A stretch of DNA of 64,000 nt from Paramacrobiotus metropolitanus (taxonomy: Eukaryota > Tardigrada > Eutardigrada > Parachela > Macrobiotidae): positions 1 to 64,000 of the forward strand of contig NW_026570321.1 in the NCBI RefSeq assembly GCF_019649055.1, written 5' to 3'. Below are positions 1-9,909 of this stretch, piece by piece. The notes under the pieces were generated by a model, which searched no databases, had not been told where the DNA came from, and saw nothing but the letters and a program-made list of their open reading frames with translations. Numbering within the stretch: the first letter of the stretch is position 1; each line of letters starts with the position of its first letter. Both the position numbers and the translations under genes were made by a program.

Positions 1-479
1 ACCGACGTTAATGTAAATTGTTAAATTTCGCAATTTTAAGTCTTGACGTGCTATTTTTGCTAATTGGCGTAACGTATACTTTCGTAATATACCAACTACG
101 ATTACTTTCGGGCTGTATAGGACGTGCACAAGGGCAGGAATATCGACCCCTCCTGTTTTGGTTAAAATCGGGTTACCCTTTGCCGTTTCGCTCCGTATGA
201 TACCACATGGATTGCATAGGTAGCTGCAGCCTGCAACGCTCTGCAATTAACCCATTTTTATAGTTTACCATGGTTAGATTTTCGTTACGTCGTTTTTGCA
301 ATTTACAATTAGTAATTAGTGGCAAGCAGGCATGGATTTATGGGGATAACTCGATTTTTGCTTTAATAGTGCAATCGTTATCCGCGCCATTGTATCTATA
401 ACAACATGCATCCGTATAAAAACAAACTGCAGCTACGGAGGACATAAAGGAAGAAATACAATAATGCTTAATGGGTCTC

Positions 480-720
480 CATTTCGGTAAGTTTGTAACT
501 GGATCCGTGCAGGTAGAACAGAAAAAGCGATGGCGGGTGGCGTTGTGTGGCAGTTAGTCCGAGTCCTTTTCACGCCTATCGGCTCCGAAAGGACACCACG
601 TAGGTAGGCATGGATGACTCTGCTTATACTACTGCATCCAGTTTTCCGACTCCTTGGAAATACACTCCTATAAGCCTTTGGGCGCTCATTCACAGTATTA
701 TTGTACCGGTAGTTCGTTGC
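480..720 (+). promoter_or_regulatory. Upstream block shared by the tandem cyclase genes (copy 1)
   Basis: This stretch, roughly 0.95-1.2 kb before the copy 1 start codon, resembles 21340-21600 before copy 2 and 32960-33190 before copy 3. Shared pieces include TTCGAAAGGAC-like, TCCTTGGAAATA-like and CTTTGGGCGCTCATT-like words in the same order. Frames are not kept between copies, so it is probably not coding. It could be a promoter, a distal 5' untranslated exon, or simply residual similarity from the duplication. Confidence 0.35.
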
Positions 721-1146
721 CGTCATCTTCTGGCTTCAAAAAAAAGACGCCCATTGAAGCGCATATTGATATGGAACTGGTCAGTTTTTAATGTTAATAG
801 ACGACAAGTTTCCGTTTTTCGAGCAGAACGATATTAAAACACAATGACAAGACATTTAGAACTGATTACTGTACCTCTTTCCATCCGTAAAACAAAACTA
901 TCGGCAATTATTTTACAGTTTTGCAATAACTTTTCCCATGGTTTTACACTGGTGGGCAGATTGCAAGTAGAGATGCGGGAGTACGTCTTGGGATCTTTGC
1001 TCCCATTTTAAGAAACATCAATTTCTCTGATGTGCATACCTTGTGTTTCGTATAAAACATGTTGTTTGTCGCATATTCTAAATTATCGACCGGAGCGTAG
1101 CGAAGGTCCTCTATTTCAAGAGTAATACTTTCGTTGATTTCTGTCC

Positions 1147-1195
1147 GTTACGAAAGGTCGTTACGAAAGGTTGTTACGAAAGGTTGTTACGAAAG
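1147..1195. repeat. 13-bp tandem repeat, about 3.8 units
   Basis: The unit GTTACGAAAGGTY is repeated three times and followed by a partial fourth copy (GTTACGAAAG). It lies about 460 bp upstream of the copy 1 start codon. I did not notice it upstream of the other copies. Confidence 0.85.
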
Positions 1196-2701
1196 CCATT
1201 TCCAAAGAGTAAATGGAAGTGTTTATGTTGCTAAGTCGTTTTGCATTAATTATTAAAGTGTATTATACATGCTGTACTCAACAGAAAATGCTGCGCTCCG
1301 GTCTGCCAAATGCACGCCAACGTGCATTTTTCCTAGTTATGTTAGCTTTAACCGGTTGAATTGCGATTTGTGCACGTATATAAGTCACATGTGCACCCGG
1401 CATGTCGATATTCCTAATTCAAGATGTCACTGATATCTCTCATACTTCAGTATACAAAATTTCCGTGCGTGATATTGACATTTAAAGCTAAGCATCATAA
1501 TCAGAATTCAATGATCCTGTTTAAACATATACTTACTTCATCTACAAGAAGCAGTATTTCACAGTTTCTGATTGACACTTTCTTGCATTTGCTGTAATTA
1601 ATTTTCCTTTTATCAATAAAATATCCGCTGTAAAGCACTCTTTGTCCTTAATAAAGAATGTCCTTGGTCGGCGTTTCCAGCGTTAACTTAAGTGACGCTA
1701 TATCTAGCGCACCGCTACACCATCCGCGGTGCAATGATGTGCATTTGAATGTCATGACCTTGATCATGCTGCATCCTGTGGTACTGGGATCTCTGCCGCT
1801 TCTGGGCCCAGCTTACGATCTCTCAATCCAGCGTATCGCTCACCTTTATCCCCAGATCAAGGTCCAACAAACTTGGCTGACCGATAATAGTACCCGTGAC
1901 TGCTGGGATCTGGCTGCCAATGCTGCGCAGTGGTCAGCTGAAACCGCTTTGAATCTTTCATTGCAATCCCGTGGCGATTCGTGTACTCTCACCGTTTTTA
2001 ATTATCCAGATAAGTGTATTAATCGTAGAGTCGCAGCCGATTTCATAGCCATCTTTATAAAACACCGGCTGTAGAGTTTCAAATTTTAAAATTTCGGTTT
2101 GATGGATGCGCATATACTCGTACAATACTGTGTAGTGTGTACTAACATTGCAATTGCCGGCATCTTGTTAAACTGCATGTCCGGTTTGCTCTGATTAACT
2201 CAGTGTACAACATTTTTGTGTGTCAGGGTCTAAGTCATAGACACGTTCAACCAAACTTGAATATCTTAGTACCGTTCGATAGCCCTGAATGTGTAGATTT
2301 GTAAAAAGTTATCAGATTTCAGAAAAACAAAAACAGTTTTGAGAAAAAATTCAAAACTCTAACATGGAAAGTCTATGGGACGTCAAAAATTACTGTAGTT
2401 AACGGAGCATAGTTAAGTAAGTAGCTGCCACCTGGCGCAGGTTGTGGGGATCTGCTGACTTTACCGTAACGGCCAAAAAGTACGGCTGAGCCGCTGCAGC
2501 TTGCAACACATTTATCCCGTTTGTTACGGTTTGTACTTTGTAGTCGAGTTCGTTTTAATTTGCGTTTAAATTTTCGAGAGTAAAAGGCACACGTTTAAAC
2601 TTTAAAGTAAGTTTAAACTTCCAGGTGTCATTTCTGCAGATTTTTGTAAAACGTACTGTAAAAAACTTCACATAGTAAGCTGACAGCTATTCCCGTTACG
2701 A

Positions 2702-2728
2702 AAATTATTGCAGCTGCTGCAATAATTT
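2702..2728. repeat. Perfect 13-bp palindrome next to the LTR insertion site
   Basis: Two 13-bp arms (AAATTATTGCAGC and its exact complement) are separated by a single T. The hairpin ends 13 bp before the retrotransposon's left LTR, inside intron 1 of copy 1. Confidence 0.9.
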
Positions 2729-2737
2729 GTACACTTG

Positions 2738-2741
2738 CTAC
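2738..2741. repeat. Target-site duplication CTAC, left copy
   Basis: CTAC directly precedes the left LTR and is repeated directly after the right LTR (13487-13490). A 4-bp duplication fits integration by a Ty3/gypsy-type integrase. Confidence 0.8.
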
Positions 2742-3143
2742 TGACGGAGAGACGAGTACGATAGGGATAATACCGTAATATCAATCCTACCGACCTGACT
2801 CAACGACAGAGAATGAGCTGATAATTTCAATGTGGCATAGCCAAGAAATATGTGTAAGCTACGAACTACGCGAAGCGAGAATCTCACACTGCATTCCGAC
2901 GATATATTTTAATAGAAAAACTCAGACACTGCCAAACTTCGAATGCCAACCAACCGATACCCAAATACTGCAACTCTCGGATTTATATAGGCGTGAAGCG
3001 CGTCCGGTTAGAAAAGCCAAAAGTATAACCGAAACAAAAGAGAAACTGCGAGAAAGTACAAAAATATAGCCGTAAACGGTAAAGTACGAGTACATATATC
3101 TAGAAGTACGTACATCGCTGCTACTGTACACCATATTCCGTCA
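2742..3143 (-). repeat. LTR, 3' copy (402 bp)
   Basis: It begins TGACGGA and ends TCCGTCA, a 7-bp terminal inverted repeat that includes the canonical TG...CA ends. It matches 13096-13486 along its whole length. The last 190 bp or so are essentially identical, while the first half differs mainly by small indels. The element is on the minus strand, so this is the downstream LTR. Confidence 0.95.
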
Positions 3144-3152
3144 CCCCCGCAA
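3144..3152 (-). other. Possible polypurine tract
   Basis: On the minus strand, the bases just before the 3' LTR read GCGGGGG. This is the position expected for the plus-strand primer. It is short, so the call is weak. Confidence 0.35.
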
Positions 3153-3679
3153 ACGGCTCTTGGGGAACCCAACACAAAAAAGAAACGAAAAGAACAGGAA
3201 AAACAGGAATAAAAAACTAAATGAAAATGAGTTCTCACGCTCTCGACTGGGCAAGGCGGGCAAAATCCATCCTCCGTCCCCAGAATGACATGATCCTCCT
3301 CCACGGGTGACTGAGTGAGATGGTGAATGAGGAGAGGATCCTTGACGGGGTGGAAGCAATAGTTGGCAGGAAAAAGTGAGTTGTGGCAGAACGGCAGTCG
3401 GAGAAAACACAAATAGGAAAATCGTCGGAAAAATCAAACACGGAATTTTCAGTGGCAAATCCAAATTAAATTAAGAGTAAATCGCCGATGAAAATTAAGC
3501 AAAAACATCCGCGATCGAACACGAAAAACAAAATAAAATGCCACTCATAGTACTGAGGAATTCTGTCAGCAAAATGTGCGAAAATTACAAGGGAAAAATG
3601 AGCAAAATCCCAAATCGGAGATCAACGGGAATTAATAAATGAACATAAATTTAGCACCGATCAGCAAATGGTGGGACAC
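3153..3679 (-). other. 3' untranslated region of the retrotransposon
   Basis: This lies between the last ORF and the 3' LTR. The minus strand is pyrimidine-rich in part (about 3170-3230) and translates to Phe/Leu-rich low-complexity sequence. I see no supported gene. Confidence 0.5.
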
Positions 3680-4345
3680 TCAAAATTGATACGGACCAGT
3701 GCGAGTCTGCTCAGTACCTGTCGACGGCGGAGCATTCTTGCTGGCATCCGCGGCCATCTGCTGACGAAGCTGCTGTTGTCGCTCACGCTCCTTCTCCGCA
3801 TCGCTCGTAACTGATGACGCACCTTGTTGGCCAGTAGAAACAGTAGAGGAACCAGCTGAACTCTGGGCAGGTACTGAACCATTTCCTCCACCAGCAGTCA
3901 TTTCCACATCGCCATCACGCACAACATTACCGCCACTGCCACTCTGTCCATTCTGGGGATCCGCAGCAAGGTCTCGTCCAGCTCGACGCCAGTTATCCGT
4001 GGGAACAGAGGCATTTTCAGCAGCGTTAGCGCCACCACGTCCTCGAGCTTCACCACCGCGGTTTCGTCCACCAAAGCGTCCACGACGACGACCATTACCA
4101 TTTCGCTGCGTTTGAAAACCTGCAGCCATCAATGTAGTACTGTACAGGTCTTGTAACAGCTGATTGCGATAATGATGATGGGCACGACCGCCTCGACCAC
4201 GGTTGAAGTGTGGAGGTATAGTAATGCAAAATTCAAACTTCCACAACGGTAAATGAGATTCACCACAAATGATTTCAAAAGTAAACAGCTTCAAATTTGC
4301 AATGCGGTGTTTTACCCACAATGCTGCAGCATACAGATAATGCAT
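3680..4345 (-). CDS. Extra retrotransposon ORF, Arg/Gly-rich (221 aa)
   Basis: A full ORF with an ATG at 4345, starting about 50 bp after the pol stop, where envelope genes sit in errantivirus-type elements. It is not an envelope protein by inspection: I see no signal peptide, glycosylation-rich ectodomain or membrane helix. About residues 48-105 are rich in RGG/RGR motifs with a His-rich patch (AHHHYRNQ). An acidic Gly/Ser/Ala region follows, and then a charged stretch (EKERERQQQLRQQMAAD) likely to be helical. Its composition suggests an RNA-binding, gag-like accessory protein, possibly duplicated from the RGG tail of gag. The second ATG near residue 73 (MAAGFQTQRNG) is an alternative start. 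Function unknown. Confidence 0.6.
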   Translation of the reverse strand: MHYLYAAALWVKHRIANLKLFTFEIICGESHLPLWKFEFCITIPPHFNRGRGGRAHHHYRNQLLQDLYSTTLMAAGFQTQRNGNGRRRGRFGGRNRGGEARGRGGANAAENASVPTDNWRRAGRDLAADPQNGQSGSGGNVVRDGDVEMTAGGGNGSVPAQSSAGSSTVSTGQQGASSVTSDAEKERERQQQLRQQMAADASKNAPPSTGTEQTRTGPYQF

Positions 4346-4394
4346 TGACCTGCCATCTCACGGCGGTTGCGACAGTTCCCGGGGATTTCGGGGT

Positions 4395-7300
4395 TTACTG
4401 CTTGTTAATCAGCCTGTCCGGCTGTTTAACATTTCTGCCATATCGCGTTTTAACTGGGACAATGGGAGCGTCCTGGACTTCCGGTTCAGGTAATTCTGGC
4501 CTGACAGGAAATTCCTCAATTTCATCTTCCAGCTCTTTTTCCACAGGCTTAAGCGGTTTATGACTTCCGCTCATATCTTCGATATCTGTCAGCTCCGGCT
4601 CATCCGGTTTTCGCATATTGTACGGTCGCATCCGTGATACGTGTACAACGTCCAGTTTCACTGCTCCTCTTTTGTTACACTGCACTCTGTAATGGATACT
4701 TGACAGTTTCGCTTTCACTTCATAACCAGTGCGCCATAAACCCTCAAACGCTTTGTGTTTTCCTTTTGTACGCGCCATTGCTCGCACCATTACTTGATCA
4801 CCAACTGCATATTCAACTTCCCGTGCGTTAGCATCGTACCGGATCTTATCTTTCAAGCGTTGCTGCGTTTCTTCCGTCCGTACTTGATCCAGTGCATCTG
4901 TCAGTGTCAGCTGTAAATGCTGAATAAACAAATGCGCAGGAATCGGGAAGTCTTCATCGCCATCGTACTTCGGAATAAAGTTATCTTGCGGTAAACGCAA
5001 ATCTTCACCATACATCAGTTTCGCTGGTGTAAAACCACCAATGCGTTTAACCGGCTTCGTATTAAAGGCAAAACAGATAGCAGGGAGATAAACATCCCAA
5101 TCCGTTTGTTCATCATTTATGTACTTTGAAATGGCTTTTTTGAATTCGCCTACGCGCTTCTCTGCCAACCCGTTTCCCATGTTATGGTAAGCTACCACCG
5201 GCACGTGTGCAATTCCCATAACCGCGGACAATTCACCGAACATGTCCGACATGAAGTTGGACCCTCTGTCCGACGTCAGATTTTTTGGAACACCAAACGG
5301 CATAATTATCTTTTCAAACACGAACTGTGCCAGCGTGGCACTGTCGTTCGCTTCTACCGCTTGTGCGACAACCCACTTCGATCCATAATCCACACCAATC
5401 ATGATATGTTTTTTACCGGCTTTTGTTAACGGTAAACTGCTAGCAACGTCGATCGACCAACAGCTACGCGGATTTACAATAGGATTATGCTGCAAAAATT
5501 CAGCTGTTTTCTGGTTCACGGGATTACGTGCCTGGCACTGTGCACAGGACATCACATAATTAGTGACACTTTCTTTCATATGCGGCCAATAATAATATGC
5601 GTGCATTTTCTTGTACGTGGCTTCAATGCTTTGATGCGCGGCATATTGCGTGTCATGATTTTCGAACAAAAACTTTTGTCTCCACTGGTATGGCACATAG
5701 AACAGATAAAAGTCTTTGCCATTAACTGAGTACCGGTAATAGACAACGCCTTGCTTCAGAATAAACTTTTTCAAATACCGGCGCTGAAACGGCTTCATAT
5801 CCTGCGTAGGATCGCTGAGTAGCGATTTCCAATGTGCAATTACGCGGTCCTTTGACTGCTCTTCTACCCAGTATTGCGCACGCTGCTCGGGTACAAACTG
5901 TACCTCGGTGTTATTTTTCACTTCCTTTCTGACTGACTTATCGAACAGACGAACTTGAGCAGTGAATACTTCGATATACTGCATTTCTTTATGGTTTTCT
6001 CTTTTGCGCACTGCTTCAATCTGCTCGAGTGTTTCACCATCCGGTACATCTTCTTCGCGATAGTCTGGGATTACATCCGACTCATTCGACTCCGGCTCTT
6101 TCATATTACCGGTCTGCCTTGACAAAGCATCGGCTTCCACATTCACTGATCCTTTAATGTACTTGGGAACCATATCATAGTCTTGCACGTACAATGCCCA
6201 TCGACCAATACGCCCATGCATATCTCGCATGTTGCGAAGAAATGTTAATGCGGCGTGGTCAGTATACACTTCAAACTTCTTGTATGCCAAGAAATGACGC
6301 CATTTTTTTAACGCGCAAATAAGACCATACGCTTCCAACTCGAGTGGAAAGTATATTCTGCGCTGCGTCGGCGTAAGTAGTTTCGACAAATACGCAATTG
6401 GCCGCCAGTGACCATCAATATACTGCTTAAGTACTGCGCCAACAGCAATTTTTGATGCATCAATTACCATTTGTATCGGCGCTTGGTCATCGAAGCGCTC
6501 CAATATCGGAGCCGAACACAATGCGTCCTTCAGCTGCTGCATTGCGTTTTCCTGTTCCGGTCCCCACTTAAATTCTGCCGATTTCGGGACTAAACGCTGA
6601 AGCGGTTCAGCTATGTCTTGAAATTTGGGAATAAACTGTCGGTAGTAACCGACCATACCGAGGAATCGTTGTATTCCTTTCCGGTCTTTTAACGGACCAA
6701 ACGATTTTACCGCTTCCAGTTTTTCCGGGTCGGTACTGATACCGTTACCATCGACCACGTGACCCAAAAATGATATTTTTTCCATGAAAAATTCACATTT
6801 GTCCGGGTTAATCGTCCAGCCGCACTCCTTCAAGCGTGCAAGGAGTTCAGCTAAATCGCGAAAGTGTTCTTCGATTGTATCGGAGAAGCAGATAATGTCA
6901 TCAATAAATACGAGTACTTTCTTATGCTTTAATTCAGCTAGAGTCAAATCCATGGCTCTTTGAAATGCGCTTGGCGCATCTTTCATACCGAAAGGCAGTA
7001 CTTTGTACTGATACGTGAATTCTTCGGCTACCATTGTAGCTTTCTTCCGGTCTTCTTCTTTCAGCTGAATCTGCCAGAAACCGGACTTCAAGTTAATTTT
7101 TGAAAAGACTTTAGCTTTCGCAACTGCATTTAGAATGTCGTCAATTCTGGGCAGAGGATAACTACTGCCCTGCAGTTTTTCGTTTAATTTACGGAAATCT
7201 ACTGTCAGCCGTCGGCTGCCGTCTTTTTTCTTCACAATACATATGGGCGATCCCCACGGGGAGTTTGTTAACTCAATTATCCCGTCTCGCATCATTTCCT

Positions 7301-9584
7301 TTGTCTTTTCTCGGAGCCATTTCCTGTCCTCGAAGGACACACGATACGGTGGCTGTCTTACAGGTGCACTTGTACCTGTATCGACCGGGTGCTCATATAT
7401 ATTGCAGCATCCGACCGGTCTATCTTTTGTCGGAAATACTTCCTTGTTTGTGCGAAGTATTTTGTACAAGCGTTCAATGTTTTCCAATTTCACCAATGGA
7501 CCCAATTTTATTTTCTTGATTGTCTCCTCAGTCTCCGGTGTAGTACTGACTTCTGCCGTATTAACTTCAGCCTTGCGGCATTCACACTGTGCTTTGTCAG
7601 TGCAGTACAACTCGTGGTACGCACTGTCAAATTCAGCATCTGCGGATGTAAGAATCTCATCCACAACTTCCACACTGCCGAGGGAAGTATCCCTATCCAA
7701 TTTGACACGTTCGTTCGACATGTTCATTATACGTACTGTACATGTGCCTTTGTTCGACACATCAAGTACGCCATCTTCAATAAACATCTGCGTGTTATCT
7801 GTATGCAGACTACCATCGTAGAATAACGGCTTTCCACACAACTCAGCGCGTTTATACTGTACGTTATTTGCACCTTTTATTCTCGTTGTGATTTCGACAT
7901 AACTTTTTGGATGTACAGTAATCGATTTATTCGGGAATATTTCCATGCGGCGACATTCAACTGTTGCGCTTTTACGTTTTTCAGTATTGTTCACACTTCC
8001 GTTGTGAACCATTTTTACTTCTTGGCCATCAACTTCCATAATGGTATCAGGCTTCAAATCAGCTAAAGTCTGATTAACTACTTTCGGTCTTTCTGTACCG
8101 ATACGACGACCAGCAAAATTGTACTCGTACTGCTGCTTTTGTTCACCGCGACGTTGTTCGGCATAAGTATTCTTCTTCACCGGAAATTTCTTCTGCTGTG
8201 CTGCAGACTTTTGCACTGCTTGTGACTTTCCCTGCGAATTTTTATCGACTTCCTCAGAGTCAACTGAGCTGAGCACGCCAAACTTGTTGGTGTGTGCGAA
8301 CTGAAACGGACCGACACCGATCACGCCTTTTTCTTCCCGTACCTGTGGATCAGACCAGCTTCTCATTTCTTGTCCCATTGTTCGGTACACATCGTCACTT
8401 TTGCACTTGGGCGTATGTGTGCACCCTGACAATACTTCTTTTATTGTATTATACATATCGAACCAGTAATACCTAGTTACTAGGTACTTCTGAATGGACA
8501 CATTTTTTGGGATTAATTTATTTTCATGAAATCTCTGGTGAACTGAATACACCAGTTTCTTCTGCCATTGATATGGCACTAAAATTCGTGGAATTCCGCT
8601 TCCGCTTCGTCTTCGACATAGCATGCCGCGACACACTTGAAATAACCCGATTTCGTCTCTTTCAAAATTAGTAGTCGTTTTCAACGAGTTGTTGTAAAAG
8701 TAATACCAATGCTTGGTATCCTTGCATTTACACTGTTCTGCTTGCCAGAACGCTTCATCTGCATATTCTTCGGCAGTGACTACACGCTCATGGTTTTCCG
8801 GTTGACCCTGCGGGCGTGTCCACGCTTTCGCCGGGTACTTAGCAGTTAACTGTTCGGCTAACTTTGAGTTACCGAATGTAACTGACTGTCCATCAGGCAG
8901 AGTGCCTTCGTCCACATCTGACTTACCCCCGCAAACTTGAGTACTCGTACTCTGTTGCGGCTGCTCGCACCCCTGCAAACTTGGCGTTGCACCGGGCGCA
9001 TTGGGCGGTTTCTTTAAGATTTTGATATTGCCTTTTACGGCTTTTGCAAAAGACTTCTGCGGTGACACTTCGTTCCGTTTGGTACATGTTGCCTGTACTT
9101 CCGCTTTCTTCACAGCCATCGTCAGCCGCTCTTTGTTTATCCAGTTATTCAGGTGTTGATACGTCACACTACTTCCGTCAAATGCACTACAGTAGTCAAG
9201 TGTACGACCAGTATCAAACCATGCTGGTATCGTAGAACTTGGACGGGCACCGGGGTTCAGAACCGGTTTAAAACTATGCTGTTGCACAAAATCCAACATT
9301 TTTAAATGTACTCTTGAATGATATCGGGGATAACCCGGTTCCGTACGAGTAGGCCTGAACGCCATCGTACTAAAATCAAACACTACCGGCTTACCAGTCC
9401 AAAAGTCGGTACCCAGTAATACAAAATCAACCTTTGTATTTGGATCAATTAGAACGGCATGTTCATAACCAATGCCGAACAATTCGATACGCACAATACC
9501 ACACAATGGATCAATATCGGTAATATCATTTGCCGCAGTATTTAATGTTACATCTGCTACATGTGCTGGGCATTTTAAAAATGC
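4395..9584 (-). CDS. pol: Pol polyprotein: protease C-terminal part, RT, RNase H, integrase
   Basis: Open from about 9584 to the stop at 4395 with no ATG near the 5' end, so it is made by frameshifting or the frame is broken. Its start carries the second half of the aspartic protease (VLLGTDFW). An unusually long spacer of roughly 600 residues follows, with a zinc-finger-like segment near 8400-8640. RT lies about 7330-6750 (motifs FSKINLKSGF, LPFGMKDAPSAFQ, VFIDDII). RNase H lies about 6500-6130 (VIDAS, LELEAYG, VYTDHAAL, ADALSR). The integrase HHCC zinc domain is about 5760-5530. The integrase core is about 5470-5080, with Asp in SIDVA, SDRGSNF and Glu in GLAEKR. A C-terminal module lies about 4830-4620. 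FIDD replaces the YxDD RT box, as in a few other gypsy-type elements. Confidence 0.9.
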   Translation of the reverse strand, partial: AFLKCPAHVADVTLNTAANDITDIDPLCGIVRIELFGIGYEHAVLIDPNTKVDFVLLGTDFWTGKPVVFDFSTMAFRPTRTEPGYPRYHSRVHLKMLDFVQQHSFKPVLNPGARPSSTIPAWFDTGRTLDYCSAFDGSSVTYQHLNNWINKERLTMAVKKAEVQATCTKRNEVSPQKSFAKAVKGNIKILKKPPNAPGATPSLQGCEQPQQSTSTQVCGGKSDVDEGTLPDGQSVTFGNSKLAEQLTAKYPAKAWTRPQGQPENHERVVTAEEYADEAFWQAEQCKCKDTKHWYYFYNNSLKTTTNFERDEIGLFQVCRGMLCRRRSGSGIPRILVPYQWQKKLVYSVHQRFHENKLIPKNVSIQKYLVTRYYWFDMYNTIKEVLSGCTHTPKCKSDDVYRTMGQEMRSWSDPQVREEKGVIGVGPFQFAHTNKFGVLSSVDSEEVDKNSQGKSQAVQKSAAQQKKFPVKKNTYAEQRRGEQKQQYEYNFAGRRIGTERPKVVNQTLADLKPDTIMEVDGQEVKMVHNGSVNNTEKRKSATVECRRMEIFPNKSITVHPKSYVEITTRIKGANNVQYKRAELCGKPLFYDGSLHTDNTQMFIEDGVLDVSNKGTCTVRIMNMSNERVKLDRDTSLGSVEVVDEILTSADAEFDSAYHELYCTDKAQCECRKAEVNTAEVSTTPETEETIKKIKLGPLVKLENIERLYKILRTNKEVFPTKDRPVGCCNIYEHPVDTGTSAPVRQPPYRVSFEDRKWLREKTKEMMRDGIIELTNSPWGSPICIVKKKDGSRRLTVDFRKLNEKLQGSSYPLPRIDDILNAVAKAKVFSKINLKSGFWQIQLKEEDRKKATMVAEEFTYQYKVLPFGMKDAPSAFQRAMDLTLAELKHKKVLVFIDDIICFSDTIEEHFRDLAELLARLKECGWTINPDKCEFFMEKISFLGHVVDGNGISTDPEKLEAVKSFGPLKDRKGIQRFLGMVGYYRQFIPKFQDIAEPLQRLVPKSAEFKWGPEQENAMQQLKDALCSAPILERFDDQAPIQMVIDASKIAVGAVLKQYIDGHWRPIAYLSKLLTPTQRRIYFPLELEAYGLICALKKWRHFLAYKKFEVYTDHAALTFLRNMRDMHGRIGRWALYVQDYDMVPKYIKGSVNVEADALSRQTGNMKEPESNESDVIPDYREEDVPDGETLEQIEAVRKRENHKEMQYIEVFTAQVRLFDKSVRKEVKNNTEVQFVPEQRAQYWVEEQSKDRVIAHWKSLLSDPTQDMKPFQRRYLKKFILKQGVVYYRYSVNGKDFYLFYVPYQWRQKFLFENHDTQYAAHQSIEATYKKMHAYYYWPHMKESVTNYVMSCAQCQARNPVNQKTAEFLQHNPIVNPRSCWSIDVASSLPLTKAGKKHIMIGVDYGSKWVVAQAVEANDSATLAQFVFEKIIMPFGVPKNLTSDRGSNFMSDMFGELSAVMGIAHVPVVAYHNMGNGLAEKRVGEFKKAISKYINDEQTDWDVYLPAICFAFNTKPVKRIGGFTPAKLMYGEDLRLPQDNFIPKYDGDEDFPIPAHLFIQHLQLTLTDALDQVRTEETQQRLKDKIRYDANAREVEYAVGDQVMVRAMARTKGKHKAFEGLWRTGYEVKAKLSSIHYRVQCNKRGAVKLDVVHVSRMRPYNMRKPDEPELTDIEDMSGSHKPLKPVEKELEDEIEEFPVRPELPEPEVQDAPIVPVKTRYGRNVKQPDRLINKQ
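8400..8640 (-). other. Second integrase-type zinc-binding segment inside pol
   Basis: Between protease and RT, the translated minus strand has VPYQWQKK, then an H-x3-H pair (VHQRFHENK), RYYWFDMYNTIKEV and C-x5-C. The genuine integrase N-terminal domain at about 5760-5530 has the parallel series VPYQWRQK, two His, YYYWPHMKESV and C-x2-C. Order and spacing match, so this looks like a diverged internal duplication. Whether it binds zinc is uncertain because the Cys spacing differs. Confidence 0.6.
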
Positions 9585-9909
9585 TTATATTCAACTTTTC
9601 CGCTATGTGCATAGGCATAATGGAGATGCTTGCGCCAGTATCCACCAACGTTTTCACTTCATCATTGTCGTTCATAGACAATAACACGTATACGGCTTGT
9701 GCGTCCAGAGTCGGTAACGCGACATCAAACCCTTTCTCCACAGCATCTGGATACTGTGAGAGCTGCTGTATTCGCTCTACGGATAGTGCATTCAATTGTA
9801 CATCCTTGCTAAGTTTGCACACTTCCATTGCTCGAGCTTCCGCTCTTCGACTGTTGTGCCGGGCTAACACGTCCGCGGGCGGTTCACGTGTCGCCTCTTT
9901 GAATTTGCC
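9526..9909 (-). CDS. Retropepsin-like protease, N-terminal part
   Basis: A frame overlapping the end of gag and ending at a TGA at 9526. It contains the aspartic protease signature DTGAS (about 9627-9641), preceded by VLLSMNDNDEVKTLV. The second half of the same protease is encoded in the pol frame. The two meet at a run of five T and four A on the minus strand (9573-9581), where one extra base separates them. There is no ATG, so expression would need a frameshift from gag. The frame is +1 to gag and -1 to pol. Confidence 0.75.
   Translation of the reverse strand, partial: GKFKEATREPPADVLARHNSRRAEARAMEVCKLSKDVQLNALSVERIQQLSQYPDAVEKGFDVALPTLDAQAVYVLLSMNDNDEVKTLVDTGASISIMPMHIAEKLNISIFKMPSTCSRCNIKYCGK

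Larger units (their letters stand above)
1..1657. other. 5' flank of cyclase copy 1, no gene recognised
   Basis: No coding region could be supported. Short open frames here show no recognisable domain and no conservation of frame. The stretch holds a 13-bp tandem repeat (1147-1195) and two zones, about 480-720 and 870-1000, that resemble DNA at a similar distance upstream of copies 2 and 3. That resemblance suggests a shared promoter or untranslated region duplicated with the genes. The left edge may also contain the 3' flank of another family member, but I could not recognise one. Confidence 0.6.

Noticed and set aside
2014-2017. AT-type donor (CAG|ATAAGT) for intron 1 of copies 1-3
   Set aside because: A normal GT donor four bases later (GATAA|GT) gives consistent phases in all three copies and joins Lys to Cys in the next exon.
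3141-3464. Hydrophobic minus-strand ORF before the 3' LTR, considered as an envelope remnant
   Set aside because: Its Phe/Leu/Ser runs come from translating a pyrimidine-rich tract, and it runs into the LTR. No cysteine pattern or fusion-type features are visible.
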